From the NCBI GenBank assembly GCA_023846275.1, contig JAIUJO010000157.1, positions 671,946 through 735,945 of the forward strand: a stretch of DNA of 64,000 bases, read 5' to 3'. Shown piece after piece: positions 1 to 12,200 of this stretch. How positions within the stretch are numbered: the stretch's first letter is position 1; each line of letters begins with the position of its first letter. Position numbers and translations under genes: made by a program. This DNA is from Vanilla planifolia (Eukaryota; Streptophyta; Magnoliopsida; Asparagales; Orchidaceae). The notes below the pieces were generated by a model that was not told the origin of the DNA, made no database searches, and saw only the letters and a program-made list of their open reading frames with translations.

Positions 1-2187
1 AAATCACCTGTAAGTTAAGGAAAAATCTAAGAAACTCCAAAAATTTAAAAATATAAAAAAGTGAATATTTAATTTATGGAGCTCATTGAGTGTACTCTAG
101 AGTGTTTATCTTGTCTCCATCAGATGATGTTTGGTGTTACTATGAATAAGCTAAGTAAATACGCATGAAAATTTATAAATTATCACTTTAATGTCAGAAC
201 ATATAATTATTTTTATTGAAATAAAATAAAGTGAAGTAAATTAAAGTAACAAATCTAGGTGATGTAAAGGCCATACTAGAGAAGAATTCAAGTTTCATAA
301 TAAAAAATGAAATAAAAAAATTTAAAGAATGACATAAATTATTAAAAAAATGGCATTCAATGTACTAAAGAGATCAAGTATAACATAATTTTTAAATCAA
401 GTATGAATTATAAATATCTTAAAAAACATATCTAAGTATTAGAAAATAAAATATTTAAAAGTAGAGAATTAAAAATTTTATTTCATAGAGGTTTTTCTGA
501 CTAGTCTAGTGACATTTGTTTCAGCTTGATCATATCTCATTTGTAATTATTATAAATTACCAAATAAAATAAGAATAAATAATAATTAATTACTTTTTTT
601 AATATTAGATAAATAATTTTAATGGTAAAAAATGATAAAGTGAAGCAATATAATACAACCTAACAAATGTGATGTAAAAGCCACACCATTGGACAGTAAG
701 TGTTGCATATTAATAACACCAAATCAAAGAAAACAATTGATAGAAATAAGATATATTTTTTGGGAATGTTGAATTCTAACGTATTAAGAAATTTAAGAGC
801 AACATCTAGAATTTTCTAATTATGTTTGAACCAATGTGCCTCCTAAAGAATACAAAATTTATAAAAAAATCAAATATTTAAAATAATAAAAATGAATATT
901 TATTTAAATAAAACTTGTTGAGACAAGTCCAATAATGTTTTTTTCATCTTGATGTGACCCCTTTTGGAATTACATTCAATAAGCCAAGAAAATAAATAAA
1001 ACTTATATTAAAATATTTGTTAGAAATTAAATTATATATATTAAAGTAGAAATGGTCAAATGAGATAGGGCTAAGAATTTCATAACATTATAACTAATTA
1101 AAATAGAAAATTTAAAGAAAAGAGATAAATTTCCTAGGAGAATTGATTCCATTTTACTAAGAAGGTCTAGCATAATATCCTTGATACTTATCATATAAGA
1201 ATTAAAATATCCAATAGAGCATGCAAAAAATAGAAAACTAAATATTTAAAATTTTTAAAATAAATATTTAATTGGATTCTAGCCCATTGAGATGAATCTA
1301 ATGACACAATTTCTTCTCCGTTATATATTTATAATAAGACAAAAATTAAACAAAAAAAGCAATACAATATAAGAAAATCAAAGCAATATAAGGGTCCACA
1401 TAAGAGAAGAATTATAATTTCGTTATAATAAAACCAAATTAATGTTAATAATATAAAGAAGTGAGATAAATTACACAACAAAATGAATTCCAAGTTACTA
1501 AAAATATCAAATGTATCATCCTTATTGGTTAAAGAAGGTAACAAATAAAATGTCTAATAAAGTAGGCAAAAATCTAAAAACTTAAAATATTTTAAATATT
1601 AAAAAATGAATATCTAAATGATAGCACTCATCAAGATGAGTTGAACGACATTTGCTTTATCTCCAAAAGATATTAGTTGGAATTATTGTGAATTTCCTAA
1701 ATAAAAATCTATAATATTAATAATTTAATTTTTAATATTAATTAAATATACTTAAATCAAACTTAAATAAGATAAATTGGCAAATTAATATAATGAAGTC
1801 AAAGCATTGTAGAGGTCAAACTAGAAAAGAATTCAAGTTTAAGTAAAAATATTTTAAAAAAATTATATATATGATATTTAATTTGATAGAGGTCTTTCAG
1901 ACGAGTCTAATAATGTTCATTACTTTTTTTTCAAATCTCTTTTAGAATTACAATGAATTACCAAATTTTAATAAGCTTAAATAATAAGGCATTATTATTT
2001 TAATATTAAGTAAATAATACTAAAATAGAATGAGTTAAATTAAAGAAATATAATATAACCAATTCAAAGTGATGTAAAGCGCACGTCATAGTATAGTAAG
2101 GTTTACATAGTATATAACCAAACATAAGAAAGAAATTCATGAAATGATATAAAAGTTTTGGAAAATTGAATTCTCTTATATAAAAGT
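1..2187 (+). repeat. AT-rich ~415-bp satellite, forward orientation, left segment
   Basis: Diverged tandem monomers in the orientation called forward here. The recurring landmark is the dyad-containing segment that reads roughly GAGCTCATTGAGATGAGTC, followed by AATGACATTTGTTTCATC. Copies can be placed near 500, 921, 1291, 1630 and 1898. Spacing falls from about 420 to about 270 bp, so several of these monomers carry internal deletions, and the shortest lie next to the TG block. Other landmarks are the TAATATAACCAAATCAAAG-like motif (for example near 2052-2072) and the CATAAAGCATGC-like segment. No gene is visible. The open frame at 1329-1544 on the minus strand is just monomer sequence read on the T-rich strand. 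The satellite assignment is secure from the internal repetition; the family name is unknown to me. Confidence 0.9.
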
Positions 2188-2191
2188 TTTG
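2147..2191 (+). repeat. 14-bp direct repeat at the left edge of the first TG block
   Basis: The exact 14-mer ATATAAAAGTTTTG occurs at 2147-2160 and again at 2178-2191, 31 bp apart. The TG-rich sequence starts at the last base of the second copy (GCATGTG from 2191). The first copy sits within a recognisable, though diverged, satellite monomer. The second copy is therefore an extra piece placed exactly at the satellite/TG junction. It could be a footprint of the event that joined the two, such as template slippage or end joining with filler. No matching copy is visible at the right edge near 5222, so it is not an ordinary target-site duplication. Confidence 0.75.
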
Positions 2192-5100
2192 CATGTGTAT
2201 GTGTGTGCTTGTGCATATGCATGTACTTTTTTTACGCATGTGTGTACACCTATTTATGTGTGCATGTGTGTGTAACTATTTATGGACATGTGTGAATGTG
2301 TGTGCTTGTCTCTACATGTCGTCTACGTGTGTGTCCAAATGCATATGTGGGTTTTTGCGTGTGCACATTTATGAGTGCATGTGTGTATGTATGCATGTTT
2401 GTGAGTGTGTCATTATATATGTATACATCTATATGTGTATGTGTGAGCTAGCTTGTGCTTGTTTGTGTACATGTGTGTGTACGTGCATATGGTGCATATG
2501 CATGTGTGTGCCTGTATGTATGTCTACATGTATGGGTGCATATGTGGGGGTCTATGTAAAGATGTGTGTGTGAGCATGCACGTGCTAGAGCGTGCGCACA
2601 TATGTGTATACGTGTGTATGTGTGACAACATTTACTTGGATGTGAGCATGTGTGTGTAAGTATTTATATATGTGTTCATGTGTGTGTATGCATTCATGTG
2701 CATGTGAATGTGTGTGCATGTGTCTGTGCATATCTTTGTATTGGAGTATGCAAGTGTGCATGTCTATGTGCATGCATACTTGCATGTGCATATGTGATTG
2801 AAGCTATGTTTGCATGCATGCCTTAGTTTACATGTGTGTTTGTTCTCATGTTCTCGTGTGTGTCTATTTATGTGTTCGTGTTTAAGGCATTTTTGTATAT
2901 GCGGATGTTCATGTATGTGTATGCATGTGTGCATGCATGTGTGTTTGTGTGCGTATGTGTTTTCAAGTGTGCATGCATGCATGTCAAAGTGTGTGTGTTC
3001 ATGTGCATGTCTATGTACATGTGTGTGTGTGTGTATATATATGAACCTCTACATATTATTGCATGTGCTTGTGTGTGCGAGTGTGCATGTGCTTATGTTT
3101 GTGTGCCTACTCATGTGCTTACGCATATGTCTGTGTTGCTACGTGCATGTGTGCGTGTGTGTGTGCAAGAGTGTTTAATTGTGTTCATGCATATAACCTT
3201 TTGTGTGTGTCTATGCATCTATGAACATGTGTGTGTGTGTATTTACGTCTAGTTGGTTGTCTTTTTGCATGTGAGTGTGCCAATACATGGGCATGAGTTT
3301 TTGTGTGCATGTGTTCATGTGATTGTGTAGGTGTATGTGCAAGGGTGTAAGTATGTTTATGGGCATTTGTGCATATGTGTCCTTATTTGTCCATTTGTTT
3401 CTTCCTTTGTACATTCTTGTTCAAATGCTTTTGCTAATGCACATTTGTATGTGTGTGTGGGTGTGTGTGCATGTGTGTGTATGCGCTCATGAATGCATGT
3501 ATGGTTATAGGTGTGTTTATGTTTGTGCCCATGTGTGTGTGTGCATATATGTGTCTGTAAGGGTATGTCTTTGCATAGGGGTGCATCAGTGTGTGCTCAT
3601 TCTTATGTGTATATGCACGTGCATGTGCATGTTTGCTTGTGTGTATTTGCATGTGCTCTTTTGTGGGTGTATAGATGAGTGCATACATGTTCTTGTGTGT
3701 ATGAGTGTGTGAGCATGGGTGCATGTGTGTGCCTACATTTGTGCATATATATGTGTGGCTATGTAAGCATGTGGGTTTTTCTATGTGTGTTTGTGCATGC
3801 ATATTTTTATGTGCATGTGCACAAGCATGTACATGTGTGCATTTATATGAGTCATTGTAGGGGTGTGCATGCATATGAGTGTATGTTTGTGTGCTTGTTT
3901 ATGGGTGTGGTTGTTGGTGTGTGTGTGTCTATGCATGCGTGCATTTGAGTGTGTCTTGGTGTGTCCATGTAAGCGCATTTGTACATCCTTGTGCATGTGT
4001 ATGTTTGTGCTTGTGTTTGTGTGTGTGTGTGCATGTGTATGTGAATGTGTGTATGTTGTTGTGTATGTGGACATGTATGTGTGCATGTGTGTGGCATTAT
4101 AAGTGCATGTGTGAGTGCTTGTTTACGTGCATGCTAGTACGTGTGCATGTGTTATGTGCACATGTGTGCATGCATTTGTGTGTGTGTCCATGTGCAATTG
4201 TGTCTCTATAGGCATTTATATATTTTTGTGCTTATGCTTGTGTGTGTGTGTGTGCATGGGTGTGCATGTGTATGTGTGTGTTTGTGTATGAGTTCAAGCA
4301 TCTATATAAGCATGTGTGTGGGTGTGTGGTTTTGACTATACACGTGCATGTGTGTAAGTTTGAGAAGGTGTGTTTATTTGTGCATGTGTTTTTATTTATG
4401 TGTGTGTGTGCTTATGAGTGTGTGTGTGTGAAAGCATGCAAGCATATGTGTGTGGCATGTGTGTGCATGAAGGCGTACACAAGTGTGTGTGGGTGCATGC
4501 AAATATATGGGCTCATGTGCGTGGGTGGGTGTTTCTATATGCATGTGTTTATGTGCTTGCTTTTGTATGTGTGTGCATGTGTGTGTGCAAGGAAGAAATA
4601 TGCATATTTTTGTGAGTGTGCATGTGTGTGCCTTCGTGTGTGTTTGTGCATGTGTATATTTGTGTACCTCAGTATAGGGGCATGTGTGCATGTGCCTGCA
4701 TAATTTTGCTTGATCATGTATGTGTCCTCATTTATGTGTATGTGTGTGTGCATATAATGTGCATTTATGTGTGCATGTGTGTGCTTGTGTGCTTTCGTGT
4801 GTGTATGCGCATGCATGTGTCTATGGGGTTATGTGCATGCCCACATATGTTTTTGTGTGTGCATGTGCCTCAACATATGCACATGTATGTGCATGCATCT
4901 ATGTGTTGTCTTCCATTATGTGTCGTTGCATGTGTGTGTTAGTGCATGTGATGGATGTGTTATTTTGTGCATGAGTGTTCAAGTGTGTATGTGAGTGTTT
5001 GCATGTGCATGTGTGTGTGTGTGTGTGCTTAGGTCTGGTTGCATGTCTGTGTGGGTGGGTTTCTGTGGTTTTGTGCATGCATGTTTGCATGCATGTCTAC

Positions 5101-5222
5101 TTGTGTGTGCATGTGTGTGTGTGTGTGTGTCTATTTTTTTGTGTAGGGATGCACATGTGCATGTGTATGCTTGGTTATATGTGTTTGCGTATGTATATCT
5201 GTGCATGTGTTTCTATTGAGGC
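2191..5222 (+). repeat. TG/CATG-rich alternating pyrimidine-purine block 1
   Basis: About 3.0 kb is made almost entirely of TG steps mixed with CATG, TATG and TACATG words, with G and T dominating the + strand throughout. Pyrimidine and purine alternate almost continuously, broken by short words such as TTTG, CTATG and AAG. The open frames that crowd both strands here (up to about 150 residues, Cys/Met/Val-rich on + and His/Thr/Ala-rich on -) follow from this grammar and are not genes. The block is bounded on both sides by the AT satellite. At the right edge the array resumes near 5222 with GCATATAATAATATAAC, a phase already passed before the left edge (see findings). Alternating Y-R DNA of this kind is a known Z-DNA former; in-vivo structure here is inference. 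Confidence 0.93.
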
Positions 5223-6169
5223 ATATAATAATATAACAAAATCAAACAAATAATATTTAATAAATAATAAAAAATGTTGCGGAAAGTTGCATTCTAAGAT
5301 ATTATGGAGATAAAATTTAAAATCCTTGATCATATAATTAGTTGCAAATAATAATGCTTTATAAATCATGCAAACATCAAAAAAACTGAAATACATAAAA
5401 TTATAAAATAAATAAGAAATATGATTTACCAAAATAATATGCAAAAATAATAAGAAATTATTAATTTAATATTAAGAAAATATTAATTGAAGTTGAAATG
5501 AGCTAATTAAAGTAATATTATGCAAACAAGTCAAATTGATTCAAAAGTCATTTGAGAGGTGACTTAAAGTTAGTGATATATCCAAATAAAGGCAAAAATT
5601 TTAAAAATTTAAGATAAATTATATAAGAAATTTTTATTCTAAGACATTAAGGAGATTGAGTATAAAATCTTTGATTGTCAAATTAGTTATGATTTAAAAT
5701 GTCTTATAAAACATGCCATAATAATAGAAAATAAAAATATTTAAAAATTCTTAAAAATATATTTAATTAGATATAGCTTGTCAAGATGAGTCTAATGACA
5801 TTTGTTTTATTTTGACCAAACATCATTTAGAAATCTAGCATTATACCAAAGTAAATAACCATAAATTAAAAAATTATAATTGTAATATTAAGTAAATATT
5901 ATAAACTAAAAATGTGATAAAATGATGTTATATAATATAAAAAAATTAGAATGATCATAATTTAACTATCACTCAAGAGGAGAATTAAAGTTATATAGTA
6001 ATATAACAAAATCAAATAAAATAATTTTAATAAAGGACTTAAATTATTACAAAAAAGTAGAGTTCAAAAATACTCAAAAGATAAATTGTAACATTATTGA
6101 TTATCAAATTAGTGCAAATTAAAATGTCTCATAAAGCTACCAAAAACCTTAGTAAATAAAATATTTGAG

Positions 6170-6173
<4 letters not shown>

Positions 6174-6246
<73 letters not shown>
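6174..6246. repeat. (AT)n microsatellite, about 36 units
   Basis: An uninterrupted AT dinucleotide run of 73 bp. It lies inside a satellite monomer at the place where most copies read TATTTAATTTGATAGAGCT just before the dyad, and the monomer resumes immediately after it with AAGAGCTAATTGAGACGAG. The microsatellite therefore appears to have expanded from the short TA-rich stretch native to that monomer position. As a long perfect AT tract it can form a cruciform or slip during replication. Confidence 0.97.
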
Positions 6247-6248
<2 letters not shown>

Positions 6249-9200
6249 AGCTAATTGAGACGAGTCTAATAATATTTGTTTCATCTTTTGATCAAACCTC
6301 ATTTTGATTTATTAGAGAATTACAAAAAATGCATAAATAATAATAAATTAATATTTTAATATTAAGAAATTATATATATTAAAGCTAAAATGACATTAAT
6401 TGGTGCAATATGGTTAACCAAATCAAAACTATATAAAAATTAGAATTCTAAGATAATATGAATGTTAAGTATAATATCTTTGATGATCAAATAATGTACA
6501 AATTGTTAAAATATTAAAAAATATTAAACAATAAAATATTTTAGAAAAAATACAGTAGAATATTTAATTAGATAAAGCACCTCGAGACAGACCTGATGAC
6601 ATTTGTTGTGACTAGATCAAACAATATTTGAAATTATTTTAAATTATTAATGTAAATAGGTGTTAATAATAATAAATTATTATTTTAATACTAAACTAAT
6701 TTTAATTAAAATTAAATTGAATTAATTTAGAGCAATATAATATAAATAAACAAAAGTGATGTAAAGGTCACATGAGTGGAGACTTAGAGTTACAAAGTAA
6801 TATAACAAAATCAAAGTAAAAATTGAAGAAATGAGATAAATTGTAAAAGAAACTTTAATTCTTTCATAATAAGGAGATCGGGTGTAACATCCTCAGCTAT
6901 CTAACCAAATATGAATCTAAATGACTTCAAATTGATTATGTTTTCAACTACTACAAAGTATCAAAGTTATCATAAATAATAATACATTACCATTTTAATT
7001 TAAAGTTAATAAGTATTAAAGCAAAAATTCACTTAGTTGATGCTTTATAATATAGCCAAATAAAAGTGATGTAATGGTCACAAAAGATGAGATTTAGAGT
7101 TTCATAATAATATAACAAATTGAAAGTAAACAATTAGAAGAAATGAGATAAATTTTATGAGAAATTTGTATTTTATTTTTTTAGTGAGAACAAGTTCAAC
7201 AACCTTGTTAGTCAAATAATATGGGAATTATAAAATTTCTCATCAAACGTGCAAAAAACTCATAAATTTTATTTAAATAAAAATCATAAAAAATACAATA
7301 TTTAAAATTATAAAAATAAAAATAAGATTAGACATAGCTTATTAAGATGTTACGACAGACTTTTATTTAATCTTTAAATGAGCAACATTTGTAATTACTA
7401 CAAATTACAATAGTAAATGAGGATAAATATTAAGAAGTTATTATTTCATTATAAGTCAAAATGAGATAAATTAAAGAAATGAAATGTAATAATATCAAAG
7501 TAATTAAAGTCACATGATAAAAGAATTATAATTACATATAATGTAACATAATTAATCCAAAAAATTTGAAAAAGAGAAAAAATTACAATACAATATTGCA
7601 TTTGTAGTAACAAAGTTGATTAAGCATGACATCATCAATTACAACATTTGGTACAGATCAAAGTGTCTTAATAAATATAGAAAAATATGACAAAATAAAA
7701 TATTTAAAAAATGTAAAAATAAATATTTAAGTGGATACACCTTACTGAGATGAGTCAAATAATGTTTTTTTTTCATCTCGATTAAACCTCCTTTGAAATT
7801 ATTGTTAATTAAAGAAGTAAGTTATAAAAAATAAAATATTAATTTAATATTAAAAAACATATATTGATGATAAAAAGAAATAAATTGAGATATTATAATA
7901 TAACTAAATTACAAAAATATAAATATCACACAAGTGAAGATCTTGTGTTAGCAATATAACTAAATTAGTGCAAAACATTTGAATATATCAGATACATTAT
8001 ATAAGAATATTGCATTACAAAACACTAAGGACATCAAACATAACATCCATGATTGCCAAATTAGATATGAATTGAAATTTCTCATAATATATTCTAAATG
8101 CCTAAGAAATAAATTATTTAACAAATATTAAAAAATAAATATTAAATTTGGCATAGTTGTTCAAGACAAGTCCAATTATGTTTATTTCACATCCATCAGA
8201 CCACATTTGAATTACTATGAATCACAAAAGTAAATAATCAAAACTAATAATAAATTATTATTTTTATATTTTGTAAATATCAAATAAAACACAAAATTGA
8301 TAAATAGAAGAAGTTACATGTATCCAAACCAAAGTGATGTTAAGTTCTCACAAAAGAAGAATTGGAGTTTTATAGTAATATAAGCTAAACAAAGAGAAAA
8401 AAGTAAAAACAACTAAGATAAATTATATTAGAAAACTAAATTCAAGGGTACCATGAAGATTTAGTGTAAATCCTTAATAGATAAATTAGGTACAAATTAA
8501 AATATTTCATAAATCATGTTAACATTTGCAAAGAAACATTTAAAAATATAAAAAAATACTTAATTTGTTAGAGCTCTTCTAAATGTGTCTAATGACATTT
8601 ATTTTGTCCCAATCAAACCTCATTTAGAATTACTATAAATTACAAAATTAAACAAGTATAAATAATAATAAACTATTATTTTAATATTAACAAAATTTAT
8701 ATTAAAGCTAATATGGTAAATTGAAGAAAAATTATACAACTAAAACAAAATGATGCAAAGGTCACATCAGATAAGATTTAGAGTTTCATAGTAATGGAAC
8801 AAAAATGAAGGGAATAACTGGTAAAAATTGGAAATATTACATGGGGATGTTCCATTACATGGTCTAAGGAATCAAGTGTAAAATTCTTGACATCCAAATA
8901 TGGAACGAATTAAAATTTCATGTAAAGCTTAACAAAACAAAAAGAAATAAAATGTTGAAAAAATGAAAAAAGAAAATTTAATTTTTTAGAGTTTATTGAG
9001 GTGATTTAATTTAATTTTTTTATCCCAAGTAGACATCATTTAGAATAACCTAAATTACTAGACTAAATAATAAAAAATAATAATAAATTTTTAATTTAAT
9101 ATTAAGAAAATATATATTGAAGCTAAAATGAGAGATATTAATGAAATATAATAATACCAAATAAAAGTGATCTAAAGGCTACATAAAAAAGATTTCGTGT

Positions 9201-12200
9201 TAAATTGTAATATAACTAAACTAAAGAGAAATTTGAAGAAATAACATAAATTATACAAGAGAGTTGTTTTCCAAGATACTCAAGAAAATGTGCAAATCAT
9301 CATCAATCATAAAGGTAAGTATGAATAAAAATGTCTCCTAAAGCATGTTATTTCTAAACTATTAGACCTCATTTGAAATTACTATTAATTATCAAAGTAA
9401 ATCAATTTAATTTATAATAGATTATTATTTAAATATAAAATAAGTATATATTAAAGTTAGAATTAGATAAATTGAATCAATGTAATATATCTAAATCATA
9501 CAATTGTAAATCTCACACAAAAAGAGAAAGAGTTTCATTGTAATATAACCAAATCAAAGTGAAACGTTTGTATAAATGACATAAATTATACTCAAAAGTT
9601 GCAACTCAATATACTAAAGTGATTGGTTGTAACATCCTTGATCATTGAATAAGGTATGGACAGATATGTCTCTTAAAGAGAAATTTAATGGTATATAGCA
9701 AGTTGAGGCATTTTTTATAAGGTTTGTTTCAACTCAATCAAACACCAATTAGAAAAATAATGAATTACATAATTAAATATGCATAAAAATATTATATTAA
9801 TTTAAGAAAATATATATTAAAATAAATGAAATAGATTAATGCAATGTAATATAATAAAATCAAAGCATTATAATGGTCACAAAGATAAGATTTACTATTA
9901 TGTAAGAAAACAACAAAATTAAAGAAAAAACATTGAAGAAAAGAGAGAAAAATTTTAGGATAGTTGTGCTCAATGATACTAAGTTCATCAATTTAAATAA
10001 CCTTAATAGCCAAATGAAGTAAGAATCAAAATATATCATAAAATGCATTAAAACCTTCATAAGTAGAAAATGTAAAAATATAAAGATGAATATTAAGTTT
10101 CATAGAGCTTGTTAAGACAAGGAGAATTAGAGTTGCATATTAATTTAACCAAATCTAAGCAAAAAATCAAAGAAATGAGATAATTTGTACATGAAATTTG
10201 AATTCTGAGATACTAAAGAGATCGAGTGTAACGTCCAAGATTATTAAATTAGTTACAAATAAAAATATCTTATAAGGAATTCTAAAATCTCAGAAAACTA
10301 AATATTAAGTGCAATGAAAATGAATTTTTAATTTGATAGAGCTTATCAGGATAAGTTCAACTATAATTGTTTCATCTTTGTTGGACTTTATTTGGAATTT
10401 TTTAAAATATTTAAAAAATAAATTTTAAAACTAAAATGAAATAAATTGAAGCAATGTAATATAAAAATTAGACAAAAGGAGAGTTAGTGTTTCATAGTAA
10501 TACAACCAAATCAAAGTAAAAATAATTAACGAAATAAGATAAATTATATGAGAAATTTTAATTTGAAGTTACTGAGGAAGAGTTTGACATCCTCGTTGAT
10601 CAAATTAGATATGAATCAAAAGGGCTTAAGAAGGTTCCAAAACCATAGGAAATCAAATATTTAAAAATACAAAGATGAATATTTAATTTGATAGAGTTTT
10701 TCAAGAGAAGTATAATTATATTTTTTCTTCTCTATTGAAATATGTTTGTAATTTCTAATAATTATCAATGTAAATAAGTATAAATAATAATAAATTATGA
10801 TTTTTAATATTAAGTAAAAATATATTAAAGTTGAATTGACATATTTTTAAAATAATTTAATTAACTAAATTAAAGCTTTATAATTGTCAAATGCTAGAGT
10901 TTCAAGTAATATTGCCAAATATAGGAAAAAATTTTGAAAATTGAGATAAATTGTATGATAAATTTTATTTGAAATTTGATATGCCTCATAAAAGAATCCT
11001 TAGAAAATAAAGTAACATAAAAATAAATTATTAATTCGATAGACTTTCTCAAGATGACCAAGTATGTTTGATTGGTCTCAATTGAACATTATTTAGAGTT
11101 GCTAGGAACTACCAAAGAAAATAAGATAAAAAATAATTTATTATTGTTTTAAAATCAAGCTAATATATATTAAAGCAAAATGAAATAAATTGATGCAATG
11201 TTATAAAAACTAAATTAATGCGAAGTAAAGGTATCATAAGAGGAGCTTTGAGCTACATAGTATTATAGCATAATTAAAGTAAACAATTTGAAAAAATGAG
11301 ATAAATTCTATCAAAAAATTACATTCTAAGATACTATAAAGATTGAGCATAATATTCTTGATGTCACAATAGATAAAGATCCAAATGAGTCATAAAAATT
11401 ACCAAAACCTAAGAAAATAAATTATTCATTAAAATAAAATTAATATATTTTTATATAGAGCTCACCAAGATGAGTTCAATAACATTAATTTCGTCTCAAC
11501 TAAACCTCATTTAGAAGCACTAAAAATTACCAAATCTTATAAACATACATAATAAAAAATTATAATTTTAATTTTAAGGGAAAATATAAGAATGCTAATA
11601 TGTGATAAACTAAGGCAAAATTATAAAATTGAGTTAATGTAATACAAATGTTACGTCAGTAGAGAATAAGAGTTTGATAGCGACATATCAAAATCTAAGA
11701 AATTGATTTTAGCAAATGAGATAAATATGTGGGAAAGTTGCAATGTAAGGTATTAAGTACGAATAAAAATCCCATAAAGCATGTCAATAACATTGAAAAT
11801 ATAACATTCAAAAAATTAAAAATGAACATTTAAATATATTGATGCCATCAAGATAAGTCCAATGGTGTTTGTTTTGCCTTGATAATATCTCATTTGAAAT
11901 TACTAAGAACTACCAAATTAAATATATATTAATACTAAAATTAAAAAAAAAATGAAGAAATATAAAATGACTAAATCAATGCGATGTAAGGCTCACAATG
12001 GTGGAGGATTTGTATAGGAACTCAACAAAACCAAAACAAAGAATTTGATGAGATGATATAAACTATGCACAAAAGTTAAATTCAAAGAAACTAAGAAGTT
12101 TTAGTCTGATGTCATTGATCATGAAATAAAGTAAGAACTAAAATGCCACTTAAAGCATGCAAAAACTCTAAAAAGTATTTTAAAAAATAAAAGTGAACAT

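Noticed and set aside
2191..5222. LINE, SINE or LTR element flanking the TG block
   Set aside because: No poly(A) tail, terminal repeats, primer-binding site or reverse transcriptase motif is visible at either edge.
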